In this document: positions 11,238-23,100 of the stretch, piece by piece
Layout of the letters: every line of letters begins with the position of its first letter
Position numbering within the stretch: position 1 is the stretch's first letter
Assembly (NCBI GenBank): GCA_032433595.1
Contig: JASWJB010000045.1
Span: 124,001 to 188,000 of the forward strand
Length of the DNA: 64,000 nt
Reading direction: 5' to 3'
Origin: Conoideocrella luteorostrata
Lineage: Eukaryota > Ascomycota > Sordariomycetes > Hypocreales > Clavicipitaceae
Translations under genes and position numbers: made by a program
Notes under the pieces: model-generated
The model's database searches: none
Seen by the model: only the letters and a program-made list of their open reading frames with translations
What the model was told of the DNA's origin: nothing

Positions 11238-13511
11238 AACGGTGTGGGTCTATGGGTGTAAATCGTACGAATGCAGTTGAACGAAGCATATGTTATGGCG
11301 TTATTTGGATGTGTTGCTTGTTTTGACACGGCAAAAGTTGTATTGATGGGCAGTCGGTAACTAGGGGTGCGTAACAAATGAAGTAGATGGTGGAGTTGGT
11401 GAGCTTAGAAGAGGAATAACGAGATGGAGATATAAAGCCAGATACTTGATTAATTTCTCAACAGAACGAGGCTCACTTCATCCCTTCCATCCACAGAAGT
11501 GCGTGGATGCCCGTGCAGTATTATTTATGGTGACACATAATGTCATCGGGACCCTAGCTGCTTGTAACACAGCCATCCCGTCCATCGACTTGTAGTTTGT
11601 CGTCCCAATCAACATGGTTTGTTTTCGTATCAGCGCGTGGGTGCGTCGAAAAGCCGTGGCAACGGGCCTGGTTGACGTATGGTGTCTCACACGTTAATTT
11701 GACAGCAAACACACATGCTGTTGCCGCAGCCCTTGACACAACGTAGTCTCCCTTCTCTTAACACTTCAGCTACTTAACTAGCAAAGGCCCCTAGTCTCTT
11801 ACGATCGCCAGGGCGGGGAATCCAGCATGGATGGTGCAATTCGTATTCGAAGTTGATCCCGCCAAAAATACTCCGTACATAACTAGGCTGTAAACATGAG
11901 TAGCGCAGTTTAGCGCAGCCTTAGGAACAAGCACTTGCTGGCGAGACGGGGTGAGTATGGGAAATGAAGGCTATACGAAACCCCTTCATCGTTCAACGTA
12001 AACTGTAGGGTATGCGAAACAAAACAAGCAATGGAACAAAGCACATGGCCTGATAATTGAAAGTTAGGTGCAGGGACTGCGTACTGATACTTGCTTAATT
12101 GGCAATGCCATGGCAACATAGCGACGTGTAACGGTGGCACATTAGCTTAAGAATAATACTTTAAAGTGGGCAAGATGCTGCGACGTGAGCGAATGCAATA
12201 TATTCGCGACAGCATAGCAATTTCCGACTCCAGCTACAGTATACAATAGCTGCACGCAGCCACCCCTATCTAATAATCATATAGTGAACTAATGTGTATG
12301 TACTAATATAAAATAACCATAAAGAGCATTATTTTCATTACCGCGCTTATCTCTTTCAAGCGCTGCAGATGACTAGAGAGCATGTCATTTTTTCTTTCGG
12401 GGTCTCCGATGTATAGCTGCCATTCGTATTTGCGGAATTTGCGACGCGGCAGCATTCTGCTATCGCAACATGTTCGATGAGATGTTCTAGCCCGAGTTAG
12501 GGTGGAGTGCTACGGCGAAGTTAGATCAGGGGTAGGTCAGACTAGGTCTTCATCCTGTACTACCAGAATCTCGGTGTTCTGGGCCTCTTGGGTATTCCAA
12601 AGGAGATCATTAGCTAGCTGGCGACGCTTATTGCTATTAAAACCAGCATCAATCAATGTTTGTAACACGACGTGCATGCAAACCGGAGGGAAGTTCGTGT
12701 GGCGTTCAGCCACGGACGTCGTCGTTGGATTTACAAAGCACAAAAGGGCAACGATTGACTCATCATGCACGGTCGTCTTGGTCCGTGAAACAACTGCGAC
12801 TGTAATATTGTAATTTGTATTGCTGCTGTATGGAGCAATCTGTATAAAGCTCAGCAGAGGAGAGCGTCGCGAGTGACAGCAAACGTAAGAGACTGTTGTA
12901 AACGGCCGTCATCAGGCAAGAAACAAGGAAATAAAGAGGAACCCGTTTCGCCACGCGCAACGCAATCAGCCTCTTGTTTGCATCTACTGGCCATAGCGGC
13001 GAGGCAAGCAATGCCATGCCCTCCACATTGCGATTCATGAGCGCGGACCAATGATACGCTGAATTACGCGAGGTTCGACGTTGCGTGCACCTGTATGGAT
13101 TACATAAGCATGCGACGGCAATTAAAGGCAACAAAGGAGAGAAGCCAGACAACGAAAAGTGTCAACGCCAGAGAAGCGAGAGGCAGGGTCTACGGAGTAC
13201 GGCGAAATTATTCCATGAGTTAGTTATGCTCCGTACGACATAGCTAGTCGAGTGGTTAGTTACGAGTAGTCTGCAGCCCACTAGTTAGACCAGACCCTTT
13301 AGCTGGCTGGTGTTACTGGTAGTCTGTTCCATGCACCCCAGACCACCGCAGATGCCAATTATATGCTTTTGGTCCCTGATACACTTGGATGGGGCTGGAA
13401 TTGTGGACAGGGCGGCCAGGCCATGTGCCAAAGTAGGAATGGCGGACCGGACTGAGTGACAACATAGCTAATATGCGCGGTGATGCAGCTGGCGGCTTTT
13501 TGGTCAAGAAC

Positions 13512-13527
13512 GGGGGGGGGGGGGGGG
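13512..13527. repeat. Poly-G homopolymer (16 G)
   Basis: An uninterrupted run of 16 G on the plus strand lies in the intergenic region upstream of the Sel1-repeat gene. Such a run can form G-quadruplexes and is prone to length error in sequencing. Confidence 0.85.
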
Positions 13528-14124
13528 AACAAGAGGCGGCCGGGGCAAAGGTGTTCCAGTGCGAATTGGGCTTCTACGCGGCCAGCCTACTACTCTTAAT
13601 CCCTGCCCCCTAGTTACTCCCTACTCCGTCCTGGGTACAGTGCCATGAGCGGGGGCGACAGGGGCAAATTACTACCGGGGAACAACTAGTGACCTGAAAT
13701 GTTGTATTCCAGTCTGGTTGGCACAATATTATATTTGTTCAAATACAATAGTTACCCCGTATTTCCGGAACGGCAAGATGGATGCACATTGACGAATCGA
13801 CTGGATGGAGGTGGATGATGTGTCCGTTTTCTGATGCGACCTGGAAAGCAAGCCTGGTAACATTGAAGAGTTGTCGGTCCGCTGTGACTGGCCTTCGGGA
13901 CATTGGGTCAGCACTCGGGTGCCACTGCTTCAGCCAGTAGTAACCACCGCCATCGCCATGTTCGCCCGGGCGATGCTGTGGCGTGGACAGTGAGGCCTGA
14001 GACCCTTCCTTAGCAGCCGATGACGCTGCAAGCTCTGGGCCACTTGGGTGCCCGTATCCATACTGTCGACTCCTATCTTGTATGGCCTGCCCCTCTGGCA
14101 TTAACGTTATTAGGTCTGGCAGTA

Positions 14125-14219
14125 GCACTCCGTACTCTCTAGAGTACTCCGTAGGCGCTCCGTACTTCGTGCTCCGTACTCCGTGCTCCTGTCTCTACTG
14201 CACTACTCCGTACTCCTTG
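14125..14219. repeat. Cluster of CTCCGTACT-type short repeats
   Basis: Within 95 bp there are at least six imperfect copies of the unit (A/G)CTCCGTACT (e.g. near 14128, 14145, 14157, 14172, 14178, 14206), separated by short spacers. This is the densest cluster of a motif that recurs across the window's non-coding DNA. Confidence 0.8.
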
Positions 14220-15169
14220 TGAGGTATTGATTGTGTCGCTCGTCCCTCTTGGCTTCCCGCTGCCCAAGCCATCGCATCCACACAGCCTCGACACCGTCCT
14301 TCCTTCACGGTATTGCCCTTCCCTCTCTCCTCTCCTTGTCTGGATGCAACACCTAGCTGTCGATCCTGGGAGCGTGGCGGATTGGTCCCAAACGCTCATA
14401 ACCGGGACCCTGCTCTCTTCGACGCTGACATCTTCCCTTGAGTATTGCATTATCCCTACTCAACATTGGACTCCTACTTTGTCCCACCTTACTACCAATT
14501 AACTACCTTACGAACCACTGATGTACGGGCTGGACCGGAACCCTATTCTTGTAACAACAGTCTTCGAGCCATCGCGCTGCGTTACGCTGCGCCTATTGTA
14601 CCCTCAACCCCCGACGCTCGCTTGATCGAATATCAGAATCCCTGCGCCACGACGCATCTCTCGTGAGACTTGTCATTCACTGCGACTACTACGGCAACTC
14701 TGCTCTTAATCTTGACGAGAACGTTGTCGCCATTCTCGACTTGGTTTTCTGACCGGCCGCAGAATATCATCATATTCACTGCTACCTATCAAACCTGTTC
14801 GTTTTCGACAAACCACCATTCCTTTCGTGCACGTTTGCGCCTCATCGAACAAGCAAAAAGTACCAAGACGACGTCAAAGTCGATTCATGCGATCAAATTT
14901 CAGAACCGCCATCTTGCAATACTCTGTCGCTGTTACGATTTGGTTGGAGTCCTGGCAACTCGTTGCCCCATGGTCGTAAAACACCCGAACTAGCGACCGA
15001 GACACCTCCCACCCTGTTGCGCCAACCGAAAGAATTCCAATCCCTTCAGACTTTGCTGTCATCCAACTAACTGCTTTTAATACGTCCCGAGACTGCTGCG
15101 ATCTGCCCGACTCTGTAACGTCTGTATGCGATTTAATAGCACCGTCTAGCGGTGCTCGACAAAGCAACC

Positions 15170-17540
15170 ATGTCGAAGCGCCCAACTTTACTCGACCTGC
15201 GGGCCGATTCACACTCGTCTGCAGCATCAACTTCGTCGAAGCCACTGCGTTCTCCTCGCATGCACGTTGCCGGTGAAGCCCCGCCGGAATTGTCTCCTCT
15301 AGATGCATTTGCCTTGCAGAGTCGCCTCTTAGCAAAACAGCTGCAGGAGAGCAACAAGGAAGGAAACCGGATGAGCAGGCTTCCTCCGCTCACCATGGAG
15401 TCTCCATTGATTTTGCAAGGCCGATCAGACTATTTCCGATCTATGGCGGCGGAATCTCCTTCTGACGAACTGGAATCCCCAGAGATGTCGTCCGGCTTGG
15501 GCCTCAAAACTGAAATCGAAGACGCATTTACCAACGACCAACGGCCAAGATCAATGCACCCGCGTATGAGCCGAATCCCACCAACTCCTGATGTTGACGT
15601 ACCTGCAGTACCGGAATTTCTTTCCGGTGTTCCAAGAGGGAGACAGAGGAGTACGTCACAAGAAAAGGGTGACTTTGGTGCTCGTCAAGAGAGGTCTCCC
15701 TCACCACTTCAGAGCGACAACCAATCTCAACATAAAAAATCCTTCGAAATATCACCTGCCCGTAAAGGAAGTGCATTTCGTACCGCCTCTCCCCGACAAG
15801 GGGTTGCTTTTCCGACCTCTCCGGAAAGAACAAGGAGAGAGCGAGGAAGTTTCGACGAACTGGGTCTTGTGCCGCCCCCTTCATTGTTCCCCAAGCGCGC
15901 ATCGAGTAGTCTGTCATCTCCAGTTCCCGAGGACGACGAGACATCCAGCAATACGGGCAGCTCATTCCAATCGTTGCCGCGCAAACTGTCTTCCGGTAGT
16001 GCTGCTGTGGCAAGCGCGATGTCACCCGCTATGAGCTCGCCCTTCAAGAGATCACCTTCTACAGCGTCTGATTCTTCAGCGCTTCCTCGTCCGTCCTTCA
16101 ACTTCTCAAGACCGTTGAGTCGCGCTGGCACACCAGGCTTTGATATGCCCGCACGACAAGCTTCGTCCGATAGCCAACCGTCTTTCATCTTGGCAGATGA
16201 TGCTGCCCATACACCCGTAAGCATGCACAGCGAGGCGTTCATGGACCAGCAGGCGGATGAAGGCAAAAGTGGTGCTACGACCTATATTTATTCCAAATTC
16301 ACTCTTCCCAGAGGCAAGTCCATCCAGCGATCCGAGTCAAATGACAGCACCTCATCGGCATCCTCCCAATGGGAACAACAACCCATGGTGCCACCGAGTA
16401 ACGTCCATCGATATCCCCTTGGCGCACCTCCATCTCCGCCAACAAGGCCCTCTAGTTCCTCTGCTCGAACTTTGCCAGACGATGCGATGAGCACCATAAG
16501 TGGCATGACTAGACCGTCAATGGACGCCGGGAAAATGAGCTTAGACAGTTCCAGACTCGGTGCTCCTGGCTTCTCTTTTTCATACCCTAATCGACCATCG
16601 GCGGAGACAACTCGGAAGTCAGAGGATGCACCAAGGGGACGAACGCTCACATCCACAACGCACGAACCGACACGAGGCAGGACACCAGCGTCTGCTACCA
16701 CCAGTGATTCTGCCAGCACTATACGACCGCCACCCACGGCTAGATCTCATGCCCCCACGGCGTCTGAAATATCTGCAGAAGATCACCTAGCTAAAGGCAT
16801 TGAGTGCCATGAGAATGGCTCATTGAAGGAGTCAACATATCATCTCAGATTAGCTGCGAGACAAAACAACCCAACCGCGATGCTTCTTTATGCGTTGGCG
16901 TGTCGACATGGCTGGGGCATGCGGGCAAATCAGCGAGAAGGTGTCGAGTGGCTGAGGAAGGCTGCCGAAAACGCTAGTCTCGAGATTGCTGATGACGAAG
17001 ATCAGGTGAAAGAAGGTCGTGCAGCTCCCGCGAATGTCATTGAGAGACGAGCAAGAAAGGCACAATTTGCTTTGAGCATCTATGAGCTTGGAGTATCTCA
17101 TATGAACGGGTGGGGCATTGAGCAAGACAAATCTCTTGCGCTGCGGTGCTTTGAGATTGCAGGAAGTAAGCAATGTTCTATGAATAGCATGTTTTTCAAA
17201 CTATAATTGACTAATGTCTGTTAGATTGGGGGGATGTCGATGCTCTCGCCGAAGCTGGATTTTGCTACGCTCAGGGTGTTGGATGTAAGAAGAACCTCAA
17301 GAAGAGCGCCAAATTTTATCGCATGGCCGAGGCAAAAGGAATGAGCATGGTTGGAAATAGCTGGTAGGTCCATACCAAGGATTCACTTGTCATATTCATC
17401 ATGGCCGATTGTTGCTAACACTCACTCTTAGGATCCACAAAGCCAAGTACAACGACGATGAAAAAGCGTCGGCAAATAAAGACAAGAAGAAGGCACGAAG
17501 CAAGTCCCGAACCCGAACCATGTTCGGCATCAAGTCTTAA
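15170..17540 (+). CDS. Sel1-repeat protein, Nif1/Dsf2-like
   Basis: Exons are 15170-17165, 17225-17363 and 17432-17540, giving 747 aa. The first 520 residues or so are disordered and rich in Ser/Pro/Arg, with many SP and TP sites (candidate CDK/MAPK sites). The C-terminal region (about 530-735) contains Sel1/TPR-like helical repeats: AKGIECHENGSLKESTYHL, ALACRHGWGMRANQREGVEW, LGVSHMNGWGIEQDKSLAL, AGFCYAQGVGCKKNLKKSA. The protein ends in a basic RSKSRTRTMFGIKS tail. This arrangement matches the fungal family containing S. pombe Nif1, an interactor of the mitotic kinase Nim1/Cdr1, and S. cerevisiae Dsf2. A role in cell-cycle or polarity signalling is inferred from the family only. The ATG at 15170 was chosen because the residues before it are not preceded by another ATG. 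Confidence 0.8.
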
Positions 17541-18408
17541 ATCAGATCGAGCGCTACAAGCTCGAGAGCACACAAAGCTAATCCTGCAATTTCTAATGAT
17601 CATGACGTCGCGCAATCATCATGTCCATCTACTTCGGAGTATATGTTTTTTTTTTTTCATAAATATACAGCTAATTTTTTTTTGGTCGGCAACTTCAATT
17701 TTCACAATCAAAAGGACACCGCTTCTTTCTGGCAGAGTATAGTGCAGGAGAAATCGTTATTTCTTGGCCTTTTGCCTTTGTATCTTTGCATCTTTATCTC
17801 ATGCTCAGTCCCAGAGATTGATCGGACCCATTATCCGACACACACAGACGTGCGGAACAATGCCACTTGAAAGCACGCTATTTCGAGAAACCCCGCAATC
17901 TCATCTTCTCCCTAGCAAGGTTCTTTCTCTCTCGTTTTGTTATGCATCATAGGTTCAGGAATAGGGAATGGCCCTACATATGTCATCATCTTTTTTTTTT
18001 TAGGGGGGGGGGGGAGGAGGGTTTAAATCTTCATGTATGAGACTTTTTGTCACTTCACAGATGCTTTTGCGGAATCGCGTGGCAATTTGTTTATTGTTCA
18101 GCTTCGGAGGCGGCATAGCTCCTGGTAGATGGGAATGTAGCAGTTGTTTATATACCCTGAGACACAACGACGCAGCGTTAACATATGAATTGAAGATACC
18201 GTAAAGAGCCAAAGAGTATATGATCTTGTACTATTAAGCTCTAGCACAGTTTGCAATCAATGATGACTGGGCGCACCTGGAGGCGTGAGCTCCTCCATCG
18301 AACGAATTGGTACAAATAAAGGTTTTTGTATTGTTACATGTGTCTACTTCTCAACCACCCATTCGCGTCTCTAATTTCCTCCTTAAAAATTATCAAAGCT
18401 CGTTTGCC
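17541..18408. other. Intergenic region between convergent gene ends
   Basis: This is the 3' flank of the Sel1-repeat gene and of PUP1. It contains T-rich tracts (17646-17656, 17681-17688) and a T10/G12 homopolymer junction at 17991-18014. No gene seen; the plus-strand frame at 18307 onwards is antisense to PUP1. Confidence 0.5.
17991..18014. repeat. Adjacent poly-T and poly-G runs
   Basis: A run of ten or more T (17991-18001) is followed, after one A, by twelve G (18003-18014). It sits in the shared 3' flank of two convergent genes. Confidence 0.8.
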
Positions 18409-19301
18409 TCAAGAATCCACATCCATCGACTCTGCCTCAACTGGTACCTCTTGGACACTTACGTACCGACCAATCTCGTTCTTCTTGATGATCTTCTCGT
18501 TCAATACAGCCGTGGTGCCCTTGGGATATACGTAGCTCTGCAATTTGGCACTCTTCTCATTAGGCTTGATGTAGTTCCTCTTGAGGGTCGTCTTGTCCTT
18601 AGTTATGATGGCAACATCAACGTTGGAGCCAGAACCCAGATCGTTGAAGATACCGGCCAAGATAGCCTCGCTACACAGCTTCACGGCGTCGTCTTGCGTC
18701 ATGTTGGGCTTCCACTGTGTTTCGAACACACTCATAGCGGCCAAACTACCGCTTCCCATGGTGACGTACGGCAACTTGTCGGTGCTGCCGTGGGCATGGA
18801 CGGTAAAGAGATGTGTGCCTGTGGGATCGCATCCCGCGACCACGAGATACGCGCCAATGTAGCCTTGGTATCGGAAGAGATGTTGCTTGAGGAGGGTCAT
18901 GCAAGTGACGACTCGGGGCTTGCGGCCAGTAGATAGGGAATGCAGCTCGAGCTGTGACGAGATGAGTGCGGTGGTGAACTCAGTGTCTGCGGCTGTACCA
19001 GCTCCGGCACACCAGATCTGGGGAGAGATGTAGTGCAGCTTCTCGCAGTTCTTGTCGGCGACGATTGGGCCAGATGTGGCTCGAGTGTCGGCTGCAATCT
19101 ATGAGGGTTCCGATGATTAGTACATGTTAATCTAATTCATGTTTTGAGAGTAACTTGGACGCAATATCGACGTACGACGACACCACCATCGAATATGCAG
19201 CCGACAATGGTCGTTCCCGTGCTGGTGGCCTTGGGCAAAGGTACACCCTTGGCGTGCAGTGCCGCATTGCGGTTGTAGTTTGAGAAGTCGAAACCCGGCA
19301 T
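18409..19301 (-). CDS. PUP1: 20S proteasome subunit beta-2 (trypsin-like), Pup1/PSMB7
   Basis: This catalytic beta subunit carries the trypsin-like activity of the 20S proteasome in nucleus and cytosol. Exons (minus strand) are 19176-19301 and 18409-19098, giving 271 aa. The propeptide of about 29 residues ends in Gly before the catalytic Thr30 (STGTTIVG), where autocleavage exposes the nucleophile. Conserved beta-subunit motifs follow: ADTRAT, the catalytic Lys region, [23 protein letters not shown]. The C-terminal arm (about 220-271) is the extended tail by which beta-2 wraps around beta-3. The intron falls after the GGVV strand. Confidence 0.96.
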
Positions 19302-20142
19302 TGTGAAGTTCAACTTGTGGTGGCTTTGGTGGTGGGTAGGGTTTCCGCTGCCTTTGCAACGAACTGACGGTCTGTTAGTTGTTGTATCTTTCCAGAGTAT
19401 TTGCAGAGGGTAACCGATAGTGCAGTGTGTCTTACAAAGAGCAGCTGGGAGGGAATGCGAATTGCGGTTGCTGTCGATTGCTTGATGGCTCGGTGTCGCC
19501 GCACGGTATGGAGGTTGAGAAGGCAGAGAGCTGGATGACGAGGCTCAAAAGCTGCCTTCCGACAGGCAGGAGAGCTTGCGCCTGGCAGTGCTGGTGACGG
19601 TGTGCTCCTTGCTCCGTACGGAGTACTGCTGGGGAGGACATAGCGCAGCAAGCTGTACCAATATCACTGGCAGGCAGGACCAACGTCGCTGCAAGAAGGA
19701 GCCCCACACACTTCACTGCGCGGTGTCCGTTGGACTGGCACGGTCACGTGGTCGCTGCCTGCCTGTCAGCCAGTCCAGAACTGGGAGCTTCCGAAAAAGT
19801 TGGTGTAGCTTGTCGCGACGGACTGGGCGGCGGCTAACTTGCTATACCATTGCGGCTTCTCTTGCTTTTCGAATCATTGCTGTCACAACCCTAGCCCCTA
19901 ACACGAGCGTAAACTTCGACAACTCTTTGCTCTTTGCTATTTGCTATAGCTACTTCCGTGAACTTAAGGGAAGATTCAGCTGCTCTGCTGTGCTGCAATA
20001 GAGCCTTCGTGACGGCTGCCGAACGTATACGATATATCACGAGAGACGATACTTTTTGACCAATCGATTAAAACCGTTCATGCACGTATTGGATTGATGA
20101 ATTTCGGCCGCATCTGACGAGGCTGGTATCTGCGCCGCAAAC
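19302..20142. promoter_or_regulatory. Divergent promoter region between PUP1 and NUP159
   Basis: These 841 bp separate divergent start codons. A palindromic CTCCGTACGGAG sits at about 19613-19624. I looked for the yeast proteasome element (GGTGGCAAA) and saw only a partial match (GGTGGCTTTG near 19318) in the PUP1 leader, which I do not count. No gene seen. Confidence 0.45.
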
Positions 20143-23100
20143 ATGTTTGGAAGCACTGCTGGCGGCGCTACTGTTGGACCCGATTTGGAAACCATACAGA
20201 CAGAGGTGGGATTTTCCATCAACATACTCCAAAGAACTCTATTTTTATTTTTTATTTTTTATTTTTTTTCGAAGCAGCGTAGGTTAAGGTAGCTGACACA
20301 TCGTGCTATTAGGGCCTGGGCTTCCTGCCTTTAGCGGGCGAAGCAAAAGTCCGGTTGACTTCACCATGGACGCCTGCTCCTGTGCCAACGGCGTCACTTC
20401 TTAGTGTTGCATCGCGAAAGGGCCTTGTTGCTGCTGCTGGCTCTGACCAGATAATAATTGCCACGACCGAGTCCGTTCGAAAAGCCTTTGGATCAGCCAA
20501 GGAGGGTGATTCGGAGATTCGTCCTTTCGAGCCTCAGCTCAGGATTCCCGCGCCTACGCGTATCTCACACCTGGCTTTCACGGCGGATGAAAACTATCTG
20601 ATCTTATCTGCAGAATCTGGTGGCGGCCTTGCAGTGTACGATGTGCAAAGTCTACTCCAGGGATCGTCAAACACGGCGTTCGAGCTACCCACAAATAGCG
20701 AATCTCTACGATTACTAGCTCCTAATCCCACGGCAGAGAAGGCGGAGCTTTGCGCCGTGGTCACGACGAACGGTAACTTGTATATGGCAAACTTGAAGGA
20801 GCGAAAGCTGAGCAGTCCATTGAAAACCCAAGTTAGTTGCCTTAGCTGGAGTGCCAAGGGCAAGCAGCTATGTGCTGGTATGGGTGATGGCACTATCTGC
20901 CAGATGACTCCCGACGGAGAGGGTAAAGGAGAAATTCCCCAGCCGCCCAACTTTGGAAGCTCTTATGGTACGAGTGAATCTCCCATTTCGCATGTTGTTT
21001 ACAGTTCCCTGCAAATATTCCGGTGCTGGTACTGACTTGTTTTACTAGTTTCCTCTCTCACGTGGTTGGAAAACAACCTCTTTCTTGCTATTTACTCTGT
21101 CGCAAACCAATCACCCCCTGCGTCTGTTTATCACATCATTAATAGACAGTCGTCATCGTCTTTCACTTTCCAGAAATTAACGGACCCCGTCGAACCTTTC
21201 GGAAATGAGAAGGCGCCGCATCATGCTGTTCTACGACTAAGAGATTTTATGAACTTGCAAGATCTCATAATTGTATCATCTACAGCGTCCACAGAAGTTG
21301 GCATTTTGACCAGGTCCAAGACGCCCCTGGCAAATGACAAGCCTGCTAAATTGATAACCGAAGTCTTCACCACAACGGAATTTCTGGAGGATACGAGACG
21401 GCCTACTTTACCGATGACGGAGACCATGGAAGACTCCGTAGCCGTCGGTGCGGCTCTTGACCTTTCAAGTAAGGACACAGTCTACAAACCTATTCCATCA
21501 GACGAAGAATTAGATCAATCTCCCGGGCCGTTACCTGGCTTCTGGGTTCTCACACAGGAAGGCCTGTTGTGCTCTTGGTGGCTGGTATATAACGACGCGG
21601 TCAAGAAAGGTCAAAATTACCCCGGATTGTCAATGATGGATAGCACAAGTGCGTCAGGCTCAACGTCGGCACAAGCCACGCCCTCAAAACCCGCCTTATC
21701 ATTTTCCGCTCCTGGCAACTCTGCGTTTGGGCCGTCTACTACGCCAACTGCCGCCCCCGCTTTCGGAAATTCGTCGCAGCTTGGCCAGAAGAGCTCACCA
21801 TGGGGGCAGTCAACAGGTACGCCAGCTGCCACTGGAGGCGCAGTATTTGGCTCCAGCACTTTTGGCAGTTCACCAGGCGCGGGTTCTGTGTCTGGCTTTG
21901 GCAAAGCCAGTACATTAGGATTCGGTCAGTCCTCGCAGTTGGGCATGAGATCGTCCCCTTGGTCATCAGGCACAGGAGGGAAACCTGCCTTTGGCCAGTC
22001 TGGCTTTTCCAGTCTGGCAAGCGGCGGAAGCAACAATCAGAGCCCATTCGGCTCTGCTGCGTTCAATGCTGATAAATCGACCACGTCAGCCCCAGTAGCA
22101 ACGTCAGCACCATCGGGAGCAGCCTTTTCCACATTCGCTTCCCAAGGCGGATTTGCATCCCTGGGTGCAAGTACCAACAGCCCTGGTGGATTTGGAAGTG
22201 GCAGCAAGTTCGGCTCCAGCTCATTTGGTACTCCGAACAAGCCTGGTACATCCACGGATACGGGATTCTCTGCCAAACAAGACAAGCCGTCGAGCGTATT
22301 CGGATCAACCCCTTTCAAGCTGGAATCGTCTTTCAAGGCAGATCCATTTCAGAAAGACTCTAATGAAATGTCCTCTGGAACTGCTGGCTCATCCATGTTT
22401 GGAAGTGCTTTTGGGTCTGCTTTAGGTGATGCCGCGAAAAAGCCTATTGAGTCGACATCTTCTGTCAGAGATGAAGATATGGATACAGCCGAAGCGGCTG
22501 AGGAGACGCCGCAGAGCAAGCCACGGTCCATTTTTGCCGCCTCCCAGCAGTCCCAAGAATCTACAACGCCAACGACAACGCCTGCACCATCAAGATTTGG
22601 TTTCGCCACGTCGTCAACCCCCGGTACATCATTATTTGGGCAGCCTACCAGAATGGAAACGCCCTCTAGCAATCCATTCAGCACCCAACAAGACACCCCA
22701 AAACCAGGAGCCTTCTCCGTCTTTGGTGCCTCCAAAACACCAGAATCTTCAGTGGCAGGTCCAAAAATCAAGAAGGAAGACCAGAACGTTCCCCTCCCAC
22801 CTGATACAACAAGCAAAGCTGCTTATCCTTTGGGCGATTCGTCATCGTCCTCAGCGACTTCAAATCGCAGCCAGATATTTGGAGCTACGAGTAAGGCGTT
22901 GGAATCGGATTCAGCAACCCTGTCTTCTGATTCCACGACACCAAAACCTTTCTTAACATCCACAGCCGCCTCGCAGCCTAACTTCTCGAAAGTTGCAAAA
23001 ACAGTCGAAGCACCTGACTCGCTTGATTTTGTCAAGATTAACAAACCAAGTGAAGAGTCAAAAGGGGCTAAGGATGCGGATGTGCCACTTCCCTCGGATT

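Larger units (their letters stand above)
11238..15169. other. Long non-coding interval (3.9 kb) upstream of the Sel1-repeat gene
   Basis: I found no open frame with recognisable content or credible spliced structure here. The left 700 bp are the ERV46 3' flank. The interval contains a 16-G homopolymer (13512-13527), dispersed CTCCGTAC motifs (about 11870, 13192, 13229) and a dense cluster of them at 14125-14219. From about 14220 to the ATG at 15170 the plus strand is rich in pyrimidine (CTT, CCT, ACC runs), consistent with a long 5' untranslated leader and promoter of the following gene. Open frames such as 12763-13152 (-) and 13739-14128 (-) look random. Confidence 0.5.

Noticed and set aside
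18307..18936. 209-codon plus-strand frame over PUP1
   Set aside because: Antisense shadow of the highly conserved proteasome beta-2 coding exon.
19310..19335. Proteasome-associated control element (GGTGGCAAA) in the PUP1 leader
   Set aside because: Only GGTGGCTTTG is present; the mismatch is in the core, so it is not a supported site.
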